Shown piece after piece: positions 34,118 to 37,238 of a DNA stretch of 37,238 nucleotides. The notes beneath the pieces are model-generated. The model did no database searches, was not told the DNA's origin, and saw only the letters and a program-made list of their open reading frames with translations. The position numbers and the translations under genes are program-made. Within the stretch, counting starts at the first letter, position 1. Each line of letters opens with the position of its first letter. This stretch comes from Deltaproteobacteria bacterium (lineage in GTDB: Bacteria; Desulfobacterota; Deferrisomatia; Deferrisomatales; BM512), in contig PKTU01000144.1 of the NCBI GenBank assembly GCA_002869005.1, positions 1-37,238 of the forward strand. The letters run 5' to 3'.

Positions 34118-35154
34118 TGGAAAACGCTTTATCTACCGAGGGGCTAACCGTTTACCTCCAGGGAAGAAACGATCTCAGGAAGATTCTCTCAGATGTTTCC
34201 ATAAAGGTGATTTCCGGTAGAACCTTTGCGCTCCTTGGCGAGTCCGGTTCCGGTAAAACCTGCCTGGTTCAGTCTGTGCTCGGCATACATCCGGGTCTTC
34301 CCGGCGTGGTGGAAGGCAGCGCAAGAGTGCTGGGCAGGGAGGTCTTCGATGAGCTCAAGCAGTACGTAGAAGTAATCTATGAGCCTACAACGGTGATAAA
34401 GAAAAACATTCCCGGCTGGAAGGGCGCAATGAAAAGGGCCTGGGGGGACTATCTTGGCAGGGAGGTTTCCCTAATACCACAGGACGCTACAACCGCCCTT
34501 TCTCCCTTTCATACCATCGGCCAGATGCTTCAGGTATCCCTCAGGCGGGGAAATCCCAACATCGATAAGGAGGAGGCTGTTAAACAGAGCCTCGAGTGGC
34601 TTCGTAAAGTTGAAATGTACGATGTCGACAAAATATCGGAGCTATACATCCATGAGCTTTCGGGGGGCATGGCGCAGAGGGTTGCCATAGCATTGGCGCT
34701 GGCGCCGGGCCCAAAGCTTTTAATAGCTGATGAACCAACCACGGGCCTCGATGCGACGCTGAAGCTTTCAATTATCTCGCTTCTTTCATCGATCGTAAAA
34801 GAGGAGGGCGCCACTCTGCTCCTCGTAACCCACGACCTCTCCGCTACTCGCATGCTTGCATACGATGTTGCTGTTTTGTATGCCGGAAATATCGTTGAAA
34901 GCGGTGACGTAAGAGCCGTCTTGGACAAGAGCCATAAGCCGAAGCACCCCTATACGTGGTTTTTGCTCGAATCGGAGGCGAGGCTGCTGGCGGGGGAATC
35001 TCCTAGGTTGGGGAGGAAGGACAACGTGGTGTCAGCCGGCTGTTCTTATGCAGTGCATTGCCCAAAGGCGACCTCACGGTGTCTCCTTGAGCAGCCCGAA
35101 CTTCTGGAAGTTTCTGACGGGCATAAAATAGCTTGTTTTGAGGTGAGGCAATGA
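34117..35154 (+). CDS. ABC transporter ATP-binding protein, DppD type
   Basis: This 345-residue ATPase has Walker A GESGSGKT (41-48), a Q-loop in SLIPQDATTALSP (118-130), the signature LSGGMAQR (181-188), Walker B LLIADEP (201-207) and the His switch THD (238-240). The oligopeptide-type C-terminal extension is present, with Cys residues in CSYAVHCPKATSRC. Between the Walker A domain and the Q-loop, residues about 80-112 form an insertion (ELKQYVEVIYEPTTVIKK onward) that is longer than in typical DppD. I chose the ATG at 34117, with GAGGAG eight bases upstream; the longer open frame upstream is DppC read in another frame. The start overlaps the DppC stop (TGATG). Confidence 0.9.
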   Translation: MENALSTEGLTVYLQGRNDLRKILSDVSIKVISGRTFALLGESGSGKTCLVQSVLGIHPGLPGVVEGSARVLGREVFDELKQYVEVIYEPTTVIKKNIPGWKGAMKRAWGDYLGREVSLIPQDATTALSPFHTIGQMLQVSLRRGNPNIDKEEAVKQSLEWLRKVEMYDVDKISELYIHELSGGMAQRVAIALALAPGPKLLIADEPTTGLDATLKLSIISLLSSIVKEEGATLLLVTHDLSATRMLAYDVAVLYAGNIVESGDVRAVLDKSHKPKHPYTWFLLESEARLLAGESPRLGRKDNVVSAGCSYAVHCPKATSRCLLEQPELLEVSDGHKIACFEVRQ

Positions 35155-36119
35155 CGGCGGGCCGAGTTTTCGTAGAGGGGCTCTACAAGTCCTTTGGAAG
35201 CTCTGGGCTTCTCGCAAAGTGGGAGAAGCGAGTGCTCGTTTTGAAAGGGATTAACTTCGAGCTGGCGCCCGGTGAACTTGCCGCCCTCGTAGGAGAGTCC
35301 GGATCGGGCAAAACCACCATCGGCAGGTGTTTGATGGGACTGTTGCCTATAGATAAGGGGACTGTCCGGGTAAACGGATACAACGTAGATGAGCTAAGGG
35401 GCAGGGAGGACAAAGCTTTTCGCCTCTCAGCGCAGATGGTTTTTCAAAACCCCTACGCTAGTTTAAACCCTGCCTTCAGGGGGCGGGATGCGCTCCTTGA
35501 GGCTGTTCGTATACATGACCGCTCAATTTCACGCCACGTTGCAAGGAAAGAGGTAGAGAAGCTTGCCAAGATAGTCCAGCTCCCCCTCCAACGGCTGGAC
35601 GAATTTCCCACAAGCCTATCCGGCGGTGAAAAACGGCGGGTAATCTTTGCCCGCGCCTTGGCTACGAATCCCTCTTTCATAGTGACGGATGAGCCCGTAA
35701 GCGGTCTTGATCAGCCCATACAGACACAACTTCTCGACTTGCTGCGTCAAATACATGAAAAGCAGAGGACCACAATGGTCTTCATCTCGCACGATTTGAG
35801 GCTTGTAAGATATATCTCAACTCGTGTTCTCGTGCTCCTTCATGGGAGGATAGTCGAGGATGCCCCAGCAGAGCTTTTTTTCGGGGCCGAAGGCCCATCG
35901 CACCCCTATTCACAGGAGCTATTGGCAAGTGCCTTCAATCCATATCCTATGCTAAAAGATTCCAGGGTAAGAAAGCCGCCCGCCGGCGGGGAGAGAGGTT
36001 GCTCATTTAGACACAGGTGTAAATTTGCGCAAAGGGGCTCTGAGGGTAAGTGTGATAATATTATCCCCGAGCTAAAAGCGGTCAGTGAAAAACACAAGGT
36101 GGCATGTCATTGCATTTGA
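35151..36119 (+). CDS. ABC transporter ATP-binding protein, DppF type
   Basis: The partner ATPase has 322 residues. Walker A is GESGSGKT (48-55), the Q-loop is in MVFQNPYASLNP (96-107), the signature is LSGGEKRR (156-163), Walker B is FIVTDEP (176-182) and the His switch is SHD. The C-terminal oligo_HPY-type region has the family's Cys spacing (CSFRHRCKF, GKC and a final AC). It overlaps the DppD gene as ATGA, with GAGGTGAGG as ribosome-binding site. With DppD it should form the heterodimeric motor of the importer. Its end overlaps the start of the next exported protein by 16 bases. Confidence 0.92.
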   Translation: MTAGRVFVEGLYKSFGSSGLLAKWEKRVLVLKGINFELAPGELAALVGESGSGKTTIGRCLMGLLPIDKGTVRVNGYNVDELRGREDKAFRLSAQMVFQNPYASLNPAFRGRDALLEAVRIHDRSISRHVARKEVEKLAKIVQLPLQRLDEFPTSLSGGEKRRVIFARALATNPSFIVTDEPVSGLDQPIQTQLLDLLRQIHEKQRTTMVFISHDLRLVRYISTRVLVLLHGRIVEDAPAELFFGAEGPSHPYSQELLASAFNPYPMLKDSRVRKPPAGGERGCSFRHRCKFAQRGSEGKCDNIIPELKAVSEKHKVACHCI

Positions 36120-37238
36120 TTAAGAGACCAGCGTTAATAGCTTTCTTCCTTCTTGTAGCGCTTGCGGTTGCTCATGCTGCTTCTGCGGCGGAGTTTGACA
36201 ATCTCGTGGAGCGGGGGGAGTTTTTTAACGAGAAGGGTCTCGCGTACGCATCCGATGCCGTGCGCGTGCTTGAGAAGGCCAAGGCGGCTGATCCCGCACG
36301 GGCGGAAGTTGATCTGCGTTTCGGCAACGCCATCTCCGACGCTTATATAAAAACTTACCGCTATACGGAGGCGTTTTCGTACCTGCACGCCCTTATGGAG
36401 GGAGGCCGTGGCGACAGCCGCACATCAAGCCTCCTGGATTATCTTCTAAATGAGACGGGTCTTGGTAGATTGCGCCTTGAGAGCGCCGCGCCTGTCGAGG
36501 GTTTGACCGGGGAGATTTATTTAAAGGAGGGCTTCCGGCTGGACAGTGCGGCCAAAAAAGCATTGGACAAGCTGGAGAAGTTTCTCTCCTTGCCCCATTC
36601 ATTCGGTAAAGAGGGGTTGACCCTGCTGATACCCGAAGGGGTATTCAAGGTCTCCTTTTCATTGCCGCTTGATGCCAAGGGCAATCTCAGCACAGAAGTT
36701 GAAATCTGGGCTGGCGATGAGCTCGTCCAAAAGCTGGTAGGATATTATCCGCCCGTCGAAGGCTGGGTAGTGGAGCCTGGGAATCGTCGAGTATCGCTAA
36801 GCTGGTCAATGATAGATGGCGCAGCGGCTTTTGAGCTATATCGTTCTTTAGATTTGGTCAGCTATGAGCTTTTATATGGAGGCAGCGAGACCTCCTTTAC
36901 CGATTCGAACGCTCCTTTGGGAGTGCCTATTTATTATAAACTTTTCTCCTTTGGCCCTCAGGGTGAAGCCTTGGCCGTATCGGAGGTTCAAGCGTGGGCC
37001 GAGTATCCCGTTGCGGCGGCTAAGATTGAGTCATTCCTAAATGGAGATCTAACCATATCAGTGCCCTGGGTAGTAGGGGAGGGCTCGCTGGACTCGATAG
37101 TCATCTGGAAAGTGGCGAATGGTATGGAAGAGGTTGCGATGAACCTATCGGGCGACAATTTATTTAGGTACGGTGAGCTTAAGGATGGCCCGATAAAGCT
37201 TACCACCAGCAACCAGCCTGTTGCTTACAGGTTGGAGG
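36104..37238 (+). CDS. exported FN3-like protein, 3' truncated by window edge
   Basis: An open frame starts at ATG 36104, with AAGGTGG a few bases upstream, and runs without a stop to the right edge (378 complete codons). The N-terminus is a clear Sec signal peptide (residues about 1-29, hydrophobic core IAFFLLVALAVAHA, ASAA before the likely cut). Residues 30-150 are helical and TPR-like (VRVLEKAKAADPARAEVDLR). Residues about 216-290 read as a fibronectin type III domain (NRRVSLSWSMIDGAAAFELY, ETSFTDSNAPLGVPIYYKLF). A further beta domain begins near 296. It overlaps the DppF gene by 16 bases, so it is part of the transporter operon. That is unusual for a standard dpp operon. The function is unknown. 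Confidence 0.82.
   Translation, partial: MSLHLIKRPALIAFFLLVALAVAHAASAAEFDNLVERGEFFNEKGLAYASDAVRVLEKAKAADPARAEVDLRFGNAISDAYIKTYRYTEAFSYLHALMEGGRGDSRTSSLLDYLLNETGLGRLRLESAAPVEGLTGEIYLKEGFRLDSAAKKALDKLEKFLSLPHSFGKEGLTLLIPEGVFKVSFSLPLDAKGNLSTEVEIWAGDELVQKLVGYYPPVEGWVVEPGNRRVSLSWSMIDGAAAFELYRSLDLVSYELLYGGSETSFTDSNAPLGVPIYYKLFSFGPQGEALAVSEVQAWAEYPVAAAKIESFLNGDLTISVPWVVGEGSLDSIVIWKVANGMEEVAMNLSGDNLFRYGELKDGPIKLTTSNQPVAYRLE

Noticed and set aside
30749-36119. Nickel importer NikABCDE serving the hydrogenase
   Set aside because: The family is the same, but the binding protein shows peptide-type sequence, the operon lacks a nikR-like gene, and it is about 9 kb from the hydrogenase operon; it cannot be excluded but is not supported.

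Overview
The window looks like a chromosomal segment of a deltaproteobacterium (Desulfobacterota, Desulfuromonadales/Geobacter-like). The evidence is the secA-argJ pair, the rsmB-PASTA-rpe run, a four-gene periplasm-facing [NiFe] hydrogenase in small-large-cytochrome b-protease order, a c-type cytochrome with 31 heme motifs, and lipoprotein-rich envelope genes. No tRNA, rRNA, CRISPR array, phage gene or insertion sequence was recognised.

Layout. Positions 2-6517 (+): the end of a TPR protein, a 246-base gap with a structured leader, then secA, argJ, an M42 aminopeptidase, an RseC-like protein and smpB. Positions 6519-17065 (-) form one tight run, read from right to left: a RelA/SpoT-like protein, rsmB, a PASTA protein, rpe, ileS, lspA, lgt and a ChaN-like lipoprotein. 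It joins translation, stringent-response and lipoprotein-maturation genes. Positions 17515-21584 (+): hydrogenase small subunit, large subunit, b-type cytochrome and maturation protease. Positions 21593-25470 (-): a monoheme cytochrome, an unknown protein, a CoA-type Nudix hydrolase and the 31-heme cytochrome. Positions 25817-37238 (+): three exported proteins of unknown function (carboxypeptidase-regulatory-like, PEGA and TPR lipoprotein), a complete family-5 peptide-type ABC transporter, and an exported FN3-like protein that runs off the right edge.

How the genes could work together. The hydrogenase would oxidise H2 in the periplasm and pass electrons through its b-type cytochrome to the quinone pool. 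The neighbouring c-type cytochromes could extend electron transfer towards the cell surface, but that link rests only on proximity. Lgt and LspA would process the several lipoproteins encoded here. The last 11 kb reads as one co-oriented envelope/transport module whose joint function I do not recognise. It is the best candidate here for an undescribed system.

Most notable details: an Asp replaces one proximal-cluster Cys in the hydrogenase small subunit; the RelA/SpoT-like protein keeps its hydrolase motifs but has lost its synthetase motifs; the 31-heme cytochrome ends exactly on its last heme-ligating His; and a GNRA-capped hairpin abuts the secA ribosome-binding site. All calls come from reading the sequence; no database search was run.
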